Of a stretch of DNA of 64,000 nucleotides, positions 1 through 7,856 are shown piece by piece (position 1 is the stretch's first letter; each line of letters begins with the position of its first letter). The notes beneath the pieces are model-generated. The model saw only the letters and a program-made list of their open reading frames with translations. It searched no databases and had not been told where the DNA came from. Position numbers and translations under genes: made by a program. Where the stretch lies: positions 1-64,000 of the forward strand of contig NZ_FOAS01000007.1 in the NCBI RefSeq assembly GCF_900109735.1, given 5' to 3'. The DNA comes from Atopomonas hussainii (GTDB lineage Bacteria > Pseudomonadota > Gammaproteobacteria > Pseudomonadales > Pseudomonadaceae).

Positions 1-175
1 GAGAAAACCCTAAACTTGGCTCAGTAATCGCAAATAAACTCATTGTGAATTCACAGAGTTACTTACTCTTACTGATAATCATGCGATCATCATTCATCGT
101 AAGCACCCACACGAATTGCTTGATTCAGGTTGTTAAAGAGCAATTTGGCTAAGCAGCTCGCTTAACCGAGGGCGC
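1..175 (-). promoter_or_regulatory. rRNA operon leader (upstream of 16S rRNA)
   Basis: This is transcribed leader DNA of an rRNA operon that reads leftwards out of the window. Read on the minus strand, it resembles the conserved Pseudomonas pre-16S leader and ends at position 1 with the GTTTAGGGTTTTCTC block that I recall lying just before 16S. The antitermination element boxA (TGCTCTTTAACA core) is at 131-144. No 16S sequence is inside the window. That the 16S gene starts shortly beyond position 1 is inferred. Confidence 0.8.
131..144 (-). promoter_or_regulatory. boxA antitermination element of rRNA leader
   Basis: The minus strand reads ATTGCTCTTTAACA, which matches the boxA core (GCTCTTTAACA). 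In rRNA operons the Nus factor antitermination complex binds this element. It lies about 25 nt downstream of the start expected for the promoter-proximal rRNA promoter. Confidence 0.8.
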
Positions 176-203
176 ATTCTACAGCACCTCATTTCGCTGT
201 CAA
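176..203 (-). promoter_or_regulatory. rRNA promoter, leader-proximal
   Basis: A minus-strand sigma-70 promoter. The -35 TTGACA is at 198-203 and the -10 TAGAAT at 176-181, with a 16-nt spacer. The -10 is followed by a GC-rich discriminator (GCGCCC), which is typical of stringently controlled rRNA promoters. It is the closest of three similar promoters to the rRNA genes. Confidence 0.82.
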
Positions 204-286
204 GCACTGTTTCGAAGAATTTTTTCTTTCGATTCAGCCACTTAAAAAAGCCACTCGTTAAAGCCGGCTTCGTCAGCGGGAGGCGC

Positions 287-314
287 ATTCTACACTGAGC
301 AAGCTCTGTGTCAA
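287..314 (-). promoter_or_regulatory. rRNA promoter, middle
   Basis: A minus-strand promoter with -35 TTGACA (309-314), a 16-nt spacer and -10 TAGAAT (287-292), again followed by GCGCC. Its layout is nearly the same as the promoter at 176-203, so this is the second member of a tandem rRNA promoter array. Confidence 0.8.
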
Positions 315-447
315 CACCTCATTTTCGAGCCTTTTCACGCCTCACCGAAGCGAGCTAGAAAACCCTCAGGACAGCTCCTATTGCCGCCTCACCTCGCAAA
401 AACCTTAACTAAGTCAATCAGTTACGACTCGCTGCGAAGTGGGGCGC

Positions 448-475
448 ATTATAGGGACGGCATTTTTGCGGTCAA
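448..475 (-). promoter_or_regulatory. rRNA promoter, distal
   Basis: A minus-strand promoter with -35 TTGACC (470-475), a 16-nt spacer and a consensus -10 TATAAT (448-453), followed by the same GCGCC discriminator. It lies about 60 bp downstream of the mobA stop codon, so the rRNA promoters start immediately after the molybdenum gene cluster. Confidence 0.8.
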
Positions 476-533
476 CTGTTTTTTGCGAGTTTTTTAAGAT
501 TAGTTTCTGGATTAGACCACGCAAGGCCGTTGG

Positions 534-1097
534 TCAGCCCGGCAGGCTATTGAGGTTACGCAGGCTTTGCGGCTGATCCGCAAAGCTGACCAAGGCTGGC
601 TGTTGCGCCATTACCCAACCCATAACGCGACGCTCGCCGCTGCGCAGATAGGCTTCGAGCGAATCTGCAAGCTGTGTTGGCAGCCATAAGTGCAAAGGAT
701 GGATACGCTCGCCATCGGTTGCACACACCACTTGGGCGCCAGCACCGATTAAGCGCTGGGCAAAGTCAGCCGGCAGATCAGGCGTATCGCAAGGGCTGAC
801 CAACAGCCACGGGGTTGGACAAGCCCGCAGCAGTGCTAATAACCCCAATAGCGGCCCAGCGAAGGGCTCGACACCGGCCAAAGCGGGGTCTTCAACCACT
901 TGCCAGCCGAGTGCGGCGTAGTGCGCTTGATTACGATTGGCGCTGACCAGCCAGGCTTGCGGCTCGCCAAGCGCTTGTCGCACCCACTCCACCAACGGCT
1001 GGCCGTGCCAGTCGAGCAAGCCTTTATCGACGCCGCCCATGCGCTGCGCTTTACCGCCTGCCAACACCGCCGCGCTATATGAAGGCCACTCAACCAT
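534..1097 (-). CDS. mobA: MobA, molybdenum cofactor guanylyltransferase
   Basis: Transfers GMP from GTP to molybdopterin-bound molybdenum, giving the bis-MGD cofactor of DMSO-reductase-family enzymes such as nitrate reductase and formate dehydrogenase. It acts in the cytoplasm. The 187-residue length fits the family. The N-terminus has the nucleotide-binding LAGG loop (12-15) and RMGG-DK (19-25), and a conserved acidic site SPCD lies at 101-104. The gene overlaps the end of modC by 8 bp and is last in the moaA-modABC-mobA run, so cofactor synthesis and molybdate uptake are probably co-transcribed. Confidence 0.94.
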   Translation of the reverse strand: MVEWPSYSAAVLAGGKAQRMGGVDKGLLDWHGQPLVEWVRQALGEPQAWLVSANRNQAHYAALGWQVVEDPALAGVEPFAGPLLGLLALLRACPTPWLLVSPCDTPDLPADFAQRLIGAGAQVVCATDGERIHPLHLWLPTQLADSLEAYLRSGERRVMGWVMAQQPALVSFADQPQSLRNLNSLPG

Positions 1098-2100
1098 GTC
1101 GCACCATAGCCACGGCTTTAATCAAGGCGTGCACGTGCTGACCGGGCTGCAAATTCAGCTGATTAAGGGCGCGGCGGGTAATTTGCGACCACAGCGCATA
1201 GTCGCCACAGCGTAAGCGCACCAGCACACTACTTGCATTCAGTTCGCGCCAGCTTTCTACCTGCACCGGCAAAGTGTTTTGAATGGAAGCGGACGGCAAA
1301 GGTTCGAGACTCAGCGCCACATCACGCGCATGGATCAGTAAACGCGCCTCACTGATCGCCACTGACGGCTGCGCCAGCCACAAGGTACCGCCGGCACACT
1401 GTGCTGGTACCAAGCCATGCTCGGCGCGCTCTGGCTGTAGCCGTGCAGGCAGTACCGAGCAGGCTTGCTGATCTGCAAAAGGCCCTGCCCAGTCGGCTGC
1501 CAATGTCAACGCTTCGCCCTGCTGGGTGACGCGCCCTTGTTGCAGCCAGATGAGGCGATCGGCCAACTGCAGGACTTCATCACGATCATGGCTGACCAGC
1601 AGGCAAGTGAGCCGATGCTGCTGCACCACGTCACGCAGCCAATGCCCCAACCGCTCGCGAGTTGCGCCATCCAAGGCGGAAAACGGCTCGTCCAGCAGCA
1701 GTAACGGTGCTTGATTTAACAAGGCGCGGCCCAGCGCTACGCGCTGCTGCTGACCGCCAGACAGTTCATGCGGTTTACGCGGCAGCCAAGCGGCCAAGCC
1801 TAGCTGCTCGATGACCTCAGCTTCGGCGCACCAGCGGTCTTGCACAGCCACACGGCGCAAGCCAAAGCGCAGATTCTCTAGCACGGTTAAGTGAGGAAAG
1901 AGCCGCGCGCCCTGCGGGGCATAGCCCACCGCGCTGCGTGGAATAACCCCAGCAACAGAATCAAGCCCGGCCAAGGCGCGCAGCACGCTGGTTTTGCCGG
2001 CACCGCTGTCACCCCAGAGCGCGGTGATCCCCGGCGTCAGCTCCGTATTGAAGCTCAGAGCAAAACTGCCGCGAGTGAGGCGAAAATCACAGCGCAACAC
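1090..2100 (-). CDS. modC: ModC, molybdate ABC transporter ATP-binding protein
   Basis: The ATPase of the molybdate importer ModABC, on the cytoplasmic face of the inner membrane. With the chosen start it has 336 residues. Walker A (GDSGAGKT) is near 30-37, the Q-loop near 63, the LSGGQ signature at 113-117 and Walker B LLLLDE ending at 137-138. A C-terminal TOBE-like domain, expected to bind molybdate, occupies about the last 70 residues. I chose the GTG at 2100 because GGGGTG lies 6 nt upstream. A TTG at 2121 would add seven residues. It overlaps modB by 14 bp, which indicates translational coupling. Confidence 0.92.
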   Translation of the reverse strand: MLRCDFRLTRGSFALSFNTELTPGITALWGDSGAGKTSVLRALAGLDSVAGVIPRSAVGYAPQGARLFPHLTVLENLRFGLRRVAVQDRWCAEAEVIEQLGLAAWLPRKPHELSGGQQQRVALGRALLNQAPLLLLDEPFSALDGATRERLGHWLRDVVQQHRLTCLLVSHDRDEVLQLADRLIWLQQGRVTQQGEALTLAADWAGPFADQQACSVLPARLQPERAEHGLVPAQCAGGTLWLAQPSVAISEARLLIHARDVALSLEPLPSASIQNTLPVQVESWRELNASSVLVRLRCGDYALWSQITRRALNQLNLQPGQHVHALIKAVAMVRHG

Positions 2101-2746
2101 GGCGATCACCCCGGTAGGCAATAAACAGCGCGATCAAGCTCATGCCCAATAGCACGGCGGCCAATTGGTGGGCGCGGGCGTAATCCAAACTTTCCACATG
2201 GCGGAACAAGGCCACCGAGAGCACCTCGGTTTCGCCGGGAATACTGCCGCCAATCATCAGCACCACACCGAACTCACCCAAGGTATGTGCGAAAGCCAAC
2301 ACTGCGGCGGTAATAAACGCCGGTCGAGTCAGCGGCAGAATGATTTCGCGCCAGCATTGCCAGCGGTTGGCGCGCAGGGTGTAGGCCAGTTCTAACCAGT
2401 CGCGATCCAGCGCGCGAAACGCTGCGGTGAGCGGCTGCACCACAAAGGGTAACGAATACAGCACTGAGGCCAGCACCAAACCGCTAAAACTAAACGCCAG
2501 CATCGGCAAGCCCAGCGCTACCAGCGGGCCGCTTGGCGCCATTAAGAGTAATAAATAAAAACCCAGCACAGTGGGCGGCAACACCAAGGGCAAGGCCACT
2601 AGCGTTTGGATCAGCGCGCGGCCACGGCCCTGCCCTTGCGCCAGCCACCACGCGAGCGGAGTACCCAGCAGCAAGAGCAAAACCGTACTGAGCGCCGCCA
2701 GTTGCAGCGTTAACGCCAGCGCTTGCCAGTCATCAGGGTGCAGCAT
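2087..2746 (-). CDS. modB: ModB, molybdate ABC transporter permease
   Basis: The inner-membrane permease that forms the molybdate channel as a dimer with ModC ATPases. It has 219 residues from the ATG at 2746, preceded by AGGTGG. It is rich in hydrophobic segments, about five to six. The inner-membrane-component motif (EIILPLTRPAFITA region, followed by AHTLGEFGVVLM) sits in the second half, where the coupling helix contacts ModC. An upstream TTG at 2761 is possible but lacks a better ribosome site. The start lies inside the end of modA (14-bp overlap). Confidence 0.93.
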   Translation of the reverse strand: MLHPDDWQALALTLQLAALSTVLLLLLGTPLAWWLAQGQGRGRALIQTLVALPLVLPPTVLGFYLLLLMAPSGPLVALGLPMLAFSFSGLVLASVLYSLPFVVQPLTAAFRALDRDWLELAYTLRANRWQCWREIILPLTRPAFITAAVLAFAHTLGEFGVVLMIGGSIPGETEVLSVALFRHVESLDYARAHQLAAVLLGMSLIALFIAYRGDRRVAL

Positions 2747-3449
2747 AGCCACCTGCAGCAATCTGCTGACGCGCTGTAGGGCTGAATAAGAAGTCCCAGA
2801 AAGCCTGCGCCGCCGGATGTGGCGCCGGGCGCTTAAGCAATACCGCCTGTTGGATCAGCGGCGCATGGCACGTCTCAGGCAGCAGGCGCACTTCGGCCTC
2901 AGGCGCTGTAAGCACTTGCGACCACGCGACAAACCCGGCCGGCGCAGCACCACTGATGAGCATCTGGTGCGCCTGTGCCACGGAGGTACCTTTGAGCCAT
3001 TGGCCTTGCCATGTTGGGACTAAGCGCTGCACGCAACTCAAGGCTGCGGCGCCGTAGGGGGCCAGCTTAGGGTCGGCCATGACCAAACGAGCAAAGCCCG
3101 CTAACTGACTGAACTCCGGTGCCGGCTGCCCGGGCGTCCACAGCGCCAAGCGGCCAATGGCATAGGTTTGCGGGGCCGTGAGCGCCTTGCCTTCGTCATA
3201 CAAGCGCTGCGCGGTGGTTTGATCGGCGCTTAAAAACACGTCAAACGGCGCACCTTGGCTAATTTGCGCATACAACTGCCCGGTTGCACCGGGGTGCAGG
3301 GTCATGCGCTCGGCACCAAACTCAGCGCGTAGCACTTCAGCAGTGGGTAAAAAATTCGCCGCGACCGCAACACGCAAAGGCGTTTCGGCGAAAACAGCAG
3401 GGGACAAACAACACAGCACCAGCAGTAGGCGCGACCAAACGGGTGACAA
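2733..3449 (-). CDS. modA: ModA, periplasmic molybdate-binding protein
   Basis: The periplasmic receptor that delivers molybdate (or tungstate) to ModBC. It has 238 residues. A signal peptide spans 1-21, with a hydrophobic core LLLVLCCL and cleavage after AVFA. The mature protein has the family's AANFLPTAEVL opening and HPGATGQLYAQI, including ligand-contacting Ser/Thr-rich segments. No ATG is available near the start. A TTG at 3449 follows GGGGG at a 6-nt spacing, directly after the moaA stop, so initiation at TTG is the likeliest reading. Confidence 0.93.
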   Translation of the reverse strand: MSPVWSRLLLVLCCLSPAVFAETPLRVAVAANFLPTAEVLRAEFGAERMTLHPGATGQLYAQISQGAPFDVFLSADQTTAQRLYDEGKALTAPQTYAIGRLALWTPGQPAPEFSQLAGFARLVMADPKLAPYGAAALSCVQRLVPTWQGQWLKGTSVAQAHQMLISGAAPAGFVAWSQVLTAPEAEVRLLPETCHAPLIQQAVLLKRPAPHPAAQAFWDFLFSPTARQQIAAGGYAAP

Positions 3450-3451
3450 GA

Positions 3452-4450
3452 TTAACCCCCGGTCATGTTCATAAAGCGCACCACTTGCACGTCATCGCTC
3501 ACACGGAAGTCATGCGACCACGGCTTGCGCGCCATGGCCTCGAAGATCGCTTCGCGCAAGCGTACTTCATCACCGGGATGGCGGCGCAGCACGGCTTTTA
3601 AATCCGCCGAATGTTCGTTACCCAAGCACAGCAGCAAGCGCCCTTCGGCAGTTAAGCGCACGCGATTACAGGTGGCGCAGAAGTTATGGCTGTGGGGCGA
3701 GATAAAACCAAGACGGGAGTTGGCCACACCTTGAATGCGCCAGTAACGCGACGGGCCTTGGGTCGACTCGGTGGACTCCAGCAAGTCATAACGCTGGCTA
3801 ATGATCTCGCGGACTTCGGCGCTGGAGCAAAAGGCCTCGGCTCGGCTGTGTTCGTTGATCGCGCCCAGCGGCATTTCTTCAATAAAGGTTAAGTCCAGCT
3901 CACGCGCCACGGCGTAATCGACCAGATTGAGGACTTCTTCATCGTTGCGGCCCTTCATGATCACTGCATTAAGTTTGATGCGCGCAAAGCCGGCTTCACG
4001 CGCGGCGTCGATGCCATCAAGCACTTGCTGCAGATCACCGGTGCGGGTGATCTGGCGGAATTTTTCCGCGTTTAGGCTATCGAGGCTGATATTCAGACGC
4101 TTCAACCCGGCCTGCGCCAGCGGCTTGGCGTAGCGGATCAGCTGCGAGCCATTGGTGGTCATCACCAGCTCACGCAGGCCCGGCAGCGCGGCAATGCGCT
4201 CGCACAATTGGACCACACCACGGCGCACCAACGGCTCGCCGCCGGTTAAGCGAATCTTTTTCACCCCAAGGCTAACGAAGGTGCGCGCCAGGGTTTCGAT
4301 TTCTTCGAGGCTAAGTACTTGCTGACGCGGCAAAAACTGCATGTCTTCAGCCATGCAGTACACGCAGCGAAAATCGCAGCGATCTGTCACGGAGATGCGC
4401 AGGTACTCTACTTGGCGGGCAAAGCTGTCTTGCAGCAGGCTTGTGCTCAC
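3452..4450 (-). CDS. moaA: MoaA, GTP 3',8-cyclase (molybdenum cofactor step 1)
   Basis: A radical-SAM enzyme that converts GTP to 3',8-cyclo-7,8-dihydro-GTP, the first committed step of molybdopterin synthesis (with MoaC, which is not in this window). The N-terminal cluster motif C-x3-C-x2-C is at residues 25, 29 and 32. The second [4Fe-4S] site uses C258, C261 and C275. The protein ends in the Gly-Gly pair that is conserved and needed for activity in this family. I chose the GTG at 4450 (332 residues) because GAGG lies 6 nt upstream and the length is typical. ATG/TTG starts up to 4492 are possible. It leads the modABC-mobA genes. Confidence 0.93.
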   Translation of the reverse strand: MSTSLLQDSFARQVEYLRISVTDRCDFRCVYCMAEDMQFLPRQQVLSLEEIETLARTFVSLGVKKIRLTGGEPLVRRGVVQLCERIAALPGLRELVMTTNGSQLIRYAKPLAQAGLKRLNISLDSLNAEKFRQITRTGDLQQVLDGIDAAREAGFARIKLNAVIMKGRNDEEVLNLVDYAVARELDLTFIEEMPLGAINEHSRAEAFCSSAEVREIISQRYDLLESTESTQGPSRYWRIQGVANSRLGFISPHSHNFCATCNRVRLTAEGRLLLCLGNEHSADLKAVLRRHPGDEVRLREAIFEAMARKPWSHDFRVSDDVQVVRFMNMTGG

Positions 4451-4622
4451 ATCCGGCCTCTTTTTTACGGTGCGCTGCGACATGCCGAGCAACGCGTTTA
4501 CTTTTTCAGCCTACTCAATCGGCCGTTGGATACCACTGTTGCCACTGTAGACCAGCGGCCAACCGCGCCCTTGCGCTAGATCAAGAGCCTGTCACACAAC
4601 AGACCCTCGGCGCGGCCATGTA

Positions 4623-5315
4623 TTACACGCTAGCGATTTCTGCGGCGCTCAGCGCACGCCATTGCCCCGGCTTTAATTCAGGGTCTAAGTGCAGCATACC
4701 CATTTGTTCACGGTGCAGGCTGAGCACTTTATTACGCAAATGGCCAAACATTCGCTTGACCTGATGGTAACGCCCCTCGTGCAGGGTGAGGCGCGCCTCG
4801 TGACTGCCGAGCAGTTCCAGCTCGGCGGGCAAGGTAGTGCGGTTTTCGAAGGCAAAATAAATGCCGCGCGCGAACACCTCGGCAGTTTCGGCGCTGATCG
4901 GCTGCTCGGTACGCACTCGGTACACCTTGCCCAAGCGCTGCCCCGGCAAGGTTAAACGCCGCGACCACAGACCATCGTTGGTCAGCAGCATCAGGCCGGT
5001 GCTGGTTAAGTCGAGCCGACCGGCGATATGCAGTTCGCTGCGCAGCGCCTCGGGGAAGAAGTCCAACACGGTGGTGTGTTCATTGTCGGCGGTGGCGCTC
5101 ACGCAGCCGGCGGGCTTGTGCAGCATAAAATAGTGCGCCGCACGCCCGGCACGCACCACCTGCGTGCCAATGGCGACCTCGGCAAAGCGGTCGATAGCTT
5201 GCGTGCCATCGTGGCACACCGCGCCATTGACCTGCACCACGCCAGCGCGTAATAGCTCGCGCACCTGTTTACGACTGTACTGCGACTGGTTAGCCAGCAG
5301 CCGATCCAAACGCAT
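4623..5315 (-). CDS. rsuA: RsuA-type 16S rRNA pseudouridine synthase
   Basis: Predicted to isomerise a uridine to pseudouridine in 16S rRNA (U516 for the E. coli enzyme). The 230-residue protein starts with an S4 RNA-binding domain (RLDRLLANQ, about 2-60). The catalytic domain has GRLD-STG with the catalytic Asp at 102, the same number as in E. coli RsuA. The ATG at 5315 overlaps the moeA stop as TGATG, which fixes the start. A longer in-frame form reaching 5408 would run into moeA. Its place behind moeA suggests co-transcription but no cofactor role. It could be another RsuA/RluE/F subtype. Confidence 0.88.
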   Translation of the reverse strand: MRLDRLLANQSQYSRKQVRELLRAGVVQVNGAVCHDGTQAIDRFAEVAIGTQVVRAGRAAHYFMLHKPAGCVSATADNEHTTVLDFFPEALRSELHIAGRLDLTSTGLMLLTNDGLWSRRLTLPGQRLGKVYRVRTEQPISAETAEVFARGIYFAFENRTTLPAELELLGSHEARLTLHEGRYHQVKRMFGHLRNKVLSLHREQMGMLHLDPELKPGQWRALSAAEIASV

Positions 5316-6553
5316 CAGGCCAACCAGTCGGCGAAGCTGACATAGGGCAGACAGTCGCCCGCCGCCACACTCTGCCCCACCTCTTGCCACGCCAAGCCTT
5401 GCGCCCAACTCACCGAGCTAAGTACGCCGGAGCTTTGATTGGCAAACGGCAGCAAGCGCGCTTGGCCGTCGACATCGACGCGCTGCACACGCAGGTATTC
5501 GCGGCGTTTACCGGCGCGGCGCGCACTGGGGTAAGGCAACAGCTGCGGCACAGGGAGTTGATAATGCTCCCCTTCCAACCAACGCATAAACGGCAGCGCC
5601 ACCACCAAGGCGGTGACTAACACCGCCACGGGGTTACCCGGCAAGCCTAAATACGCCGCCTCGCCCAGCTGACCAAAGGCCAGTGGCTTGCCAGGCTTAA
5701 TGGCTAGCTTCCAGAGTAAAAGTTCGCCGTGGGTTTGCAGCGCAGCTTTGAGGTGATCTTCTTCACCCACCGACACGCCACCGCTGGAGATCAGCACATC
5801 ACACTGCGCCGCTAGCTCACCCAAGCGCTGTACGCTGGCGGCGTGCTCATCGGGCAGAATGCCGCCGTCGATCAGCTGAAAATCAAACCCCGCCAGCACG
5901 CCCTGCAAGGTGTAGCGGTTGCTGTTAAACAGCTTGCCCGGCGCCAGCGGCTGACCGGGTTCGAGCAGCTCATCGCCGCTGGAGACAATTGCCACGCGCA
6001 GCGGCACATACACCTCGACCTCGGCGATACCCACCGAGGCCAGCAAACCTAAATCGGCGACGCGCAAACGACGACCCGCACTCAGCAGCACGCTGCCTTG
6101 GCGGATATCTTGCCCCTGCGGGCGCACGTTGTTGCCGCGCTCGCTGGCGGGCAAACGCACGCGGCCATCGGCCAGCACTTCGGCGTCTTCTTGCATCACC
6201 ACGCAATCGGCCCCGGGCGGGATTTCTGCGCCGGTGAAGATGCGCGCGCACGTACCCGGCGCTAGCTCAGTACCGATATGCCCGGCGGTAATCCGCTGGC
6301 TTACCGGCAGCGGCTCGCCACCTGAAGTATCGGCAGCGCGCACGGCGTAGCCATCCATCGCGCTGTTGTCGGCTTGCGGCACATCGATGGCCGAGATCAC
6401 ATCGTCGGCCAAGACGCGATTGAGCGCCGCCAACAAACTCATTCGCTGGGTAGCACGCTGCGCAGCCAGCGCTGCGGCGCGCTCACGCAGTTGCGCTAGC
6501 GCCTGCTCGACGGGCTGCAAGGCGCCGCGTGCGCAGCAATCGCCATCACTCAT
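5315..6553 (-). CDS. moeA: MoeA, molybdopterin molybdotransferase
   Basis: Inserts molybdate into adenylylated molybdopterin to form the molybdenum cofactor, in the cytoplasm. It has 412 residues, typical of the family. Visible landmarks are the DVPQADNSAMDGYAV segment near 60-75, the IFTGAEIPPGAD segment, and the MoaB-like domain with SSGDELLEPG and SSGGVSVGEEDH (sequences reading SGG-S-GE-D). The C-terminal beta-barrel domain follows LGLPGNPVA. The ATG at 6553 overlaps the moaB stop as ATGA, so translation is coupled. An upstream in-frame start at 6568 is less likely. Confidence 0.94.
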   Translation of the reverse strand: MSDGDCCARGALQPVEQALAQLRERAAALAAQRATQRMSLLAALNRVLADDVISAIDVPQADNSAMDGYAVRAADTSGGEPLPVSQRITAGHIGTELAPGTCARIFTGAEIPPGADCVVMQEDAEVLADGRVRLPASERGNNVRPQGQDIRQGSVLLSAGRRLRVADLGLLASVGIAEVEVYVPLRVAIVSSGDELLEPGQPLAPGKLFNSNRYTLQGVLAGFDFQLIDGGILPDEHAASVQRLGELAAQCDVLISSGGVSVGEEDHLKAALQTHGELLLWKLAIKPGKPLAFGQLGEAAYLGLPGNPVAVLVTALVVALPFMRWLEGEHYQLPVPQLLPYPSARRAGKRREYLRVQRVDVDGQARLLPFANQSSGVLSSVSWAQGLAWQEVGQSVAAGDCLPYVSFADWLA

Positions 6554-7116
6554 TCGCGCGGCCCGCAATTATCCAAGCGGCGCACGCCTTGATCGGCCTG
6601 CGGCTTTTGCGTCAGCAGGCCGACGAAGTTGCACGGGCGATGACGGGCGTCTAACTGCTCGGCAATGATGCGCGTCCACGCGGTGCGGCAGGCGTTGGTC
6701 GAGCCCGGCACGCAGCAGATCAGGGTGAAATTGGCCAAGCCCGCCAGCGCACGCGACTGCACGGTGGAGGTGCCAATTTCTTCATAAGACACCTGACGGA
6801 ACAGCTCGCCAAAGCCTTCGACGTGTTTATCCAACAGCGGCATGACCGCCTCTGGCGTGCTGTCGCGGGTGGTAAAGCCGGTGCCACCGGTGATCAGCAC
6901 GGCATGCACCTGCGGATTGGCAATCCACTGCGAAACCACCGAGCGAATTTGGTACACGTCATCGCGCACCAACACGCGGTCGGCCAGCACGTGGCCGGCC
7001 TCGGTGAGTTTGTCGACAAGCAGCTGCCCAGAGGTGTCCTCGGGGAAATCACGGGTATCGCTGACGGTAAGTACAGCCACATTCAGCGGTACAAAAGTCT
7101 GACTGCCACGGCTCAT
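6550..7116 (-). CDS. moaB: MoaB, molybdopterin adenylyltransferase-type protein
   Basis: A member of the MogA/MoaB family, which adenylylates molybdopterin before MoeA inserts molybdenum. The 188-residue protein has the characteristic VLTVSDTR near the N-terminus, ITGGTGFTTRDSTPEAV (the TGGTG and D-TPEA substrate site) and the later CCVPGSTNACRTAW segment. It is the first gene of the moaB-moeA-rsuA set and feeds MoeA directly, which is consistent with the start/stop overlap between them. Whether it is active, as in Pseudomonas-like genomes lacking mogA, or redundant cannot be decided from this window. Confidence 0.92.
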   Translation of the reverse strand: MSRGSQTFVPLNVAVLTVSDTRDFPEDTSGQLLVDKLTEAGHVLADRVLVRDDVYQIRSVVSQWIANPQVHAVLITGGTGFTTRDSTPEAVMPLLDKHVEGFGELFRQVSYEEIGTSTVQSRALAGLANFTLICCVPGSTNACRTAWTRIIAEQLDARHRPCNFVGLLTQKPQADQGVRRLDNCGPRE

Positions 7117-7288
7117 GGGGCACCTCTTGGTTATGCATTAGGTTGCGGGGGTTGGCCGCAGTATGCCGCGCATCCTGCTAACTCAGCTGCCGCAGGTCAA
7201 GATTTGCGCGGTTTGATATTCACATTGGCAATAGCCGTTGTGCCGGGCTAGTTTGAACGAGCAGGGAAAACTACTAAGGAGAGAAACC

Positions 7289-7513
7289 ATGCGTCGCATT
7301 CTTCCACTCACCGCTTTGCTGGCTGCCGCCACCTTACTGGCTGGCTGTAGCTCACCGTATGTCATGACGACTAAGAGCGGTAACGCCATCATGACCCAAG
7401 GCAAACCTAAGCTGGACGAAGACACCAACACCTTAAAGTACGAAGACAGCGAAGGCCGCGAAGGGCAAATTCGTGCTGAAGAGGTGAATCAAATTATTCA
7501 GTGCGGCGACTAA
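7289..7513 (+). CDS. YgdI/YgdR-family small lipoprotein
   Basis: A 74-residue lipoprotein of the YgdI/YgdR (DUF903) family. The signal peptide has the lipobox LLAGC with the lipidated Cys at 20. The short mature domain reads YVMTTKSGNAIMTQGKPKLD and then a predicted small beta-barrel. Members are small envelope lipoproteins whose role is not established. The ATG at 7289 has a strong ribosome site (AAGGAGAG, 6 nt upstream). A start at 7238 would add an unlikely N-terminus. It is a single gene, convergent with copZ. Confidence 0.88.
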   Translation: MRRILPLTALLAAATLLAGCSSPYVMTTKSGNAIMTQGKPKLDEDTNTLKYEDSEGREGQIRAEEVNQIIQCGD

Positions 7514-7522
7514 GCACTGCCC

Positions 7523-7549
7523 AGCAGGCGCGGCCACCCTGCGCCTGCT
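7523..7549. terminator. GC-rich hairpin between convergent genes (possible terminator)
   Basis: A perfect 9-bp stem (7523-7531 with 7541-7549) lies between the lipoprotein gene and the convergent copZ, and its right arm covers the copZ stop codon. There is no clear run of T on either side, so efficient intrinsic termination is uncertain. Confidence 0.4.
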
Positions 7550-7739
7550 AACTCACCACATACCCTGCCTCAGTAATCAGTGCGCGCAGCACGGCGGCAC
7601 TCAGCACACTGTCTACTTGTACTCGTCCGCTGTCTAAATCGACCTCGACCTTAGCCTCGGCATCCTGCGCCTGAATGGCCGCTTTAATGGCGCTGACACA
7701 ATGCGCACAGGTCATGCCCACCACGTTCAATGTCTGCAT
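7548..7739 (-). CDS. copZ: CopZ-type copper chaperone (HMA domain)
   Basis: A 63-residue single heavy-metal-associated domain with the metal site GMTCAHC (Cys at 10 and 13). It carries Cu(I) in the cytoplasm and passes it to the CopA pump or to CueR. The ferredoxin-like beta-alpha-beta-beta-alpha-beta length is standard. It is transcribed divergently from copA across about 117 bp, which agrees with a shared copper response. Its promoter was not clearly identified. Confidence 0.9.
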   Translation of the reverse strand: MQTLNVVGMTCAHCVSAIKAAIQAQDAEAKVEVDLDSGRVQVDSVLSAAVLRALITEAGYVVS

Positions 7740-7793
7740 CGGGTTATCTCCTCAAGCCTACCCACAGACTAGTTCAGAGCCATCGACAGCGCA

Positions 7794-7820
7794 GGCTTGA
7801 CCTTGCCGTAAGGTTAAGCT
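7794..7820 (+). promoter_or_regulatory. MerR-type dyad/promoter upstream of copA (candidate CueR site)
   Basis: An inverted repeat with 11-bp arms and a 5-bp centre. The left arm is GGCTTGACCTT, the right arm AAGGTTAAGCT, and 9 of 11 positions pair. It contains TTGACC as a -35. A long, MerR-like spacer of 19 nt leads to the weak -10-like GAAACT at 7824-7829. It lies about 37 bp before copA, whose operon encodes CueR. Assignment to CueR is inferred from context. Confidence 0.55.
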
Positions 7821-7856
7821 TGAAACTCGACGCATGGATGATCTGAGGACAACACC

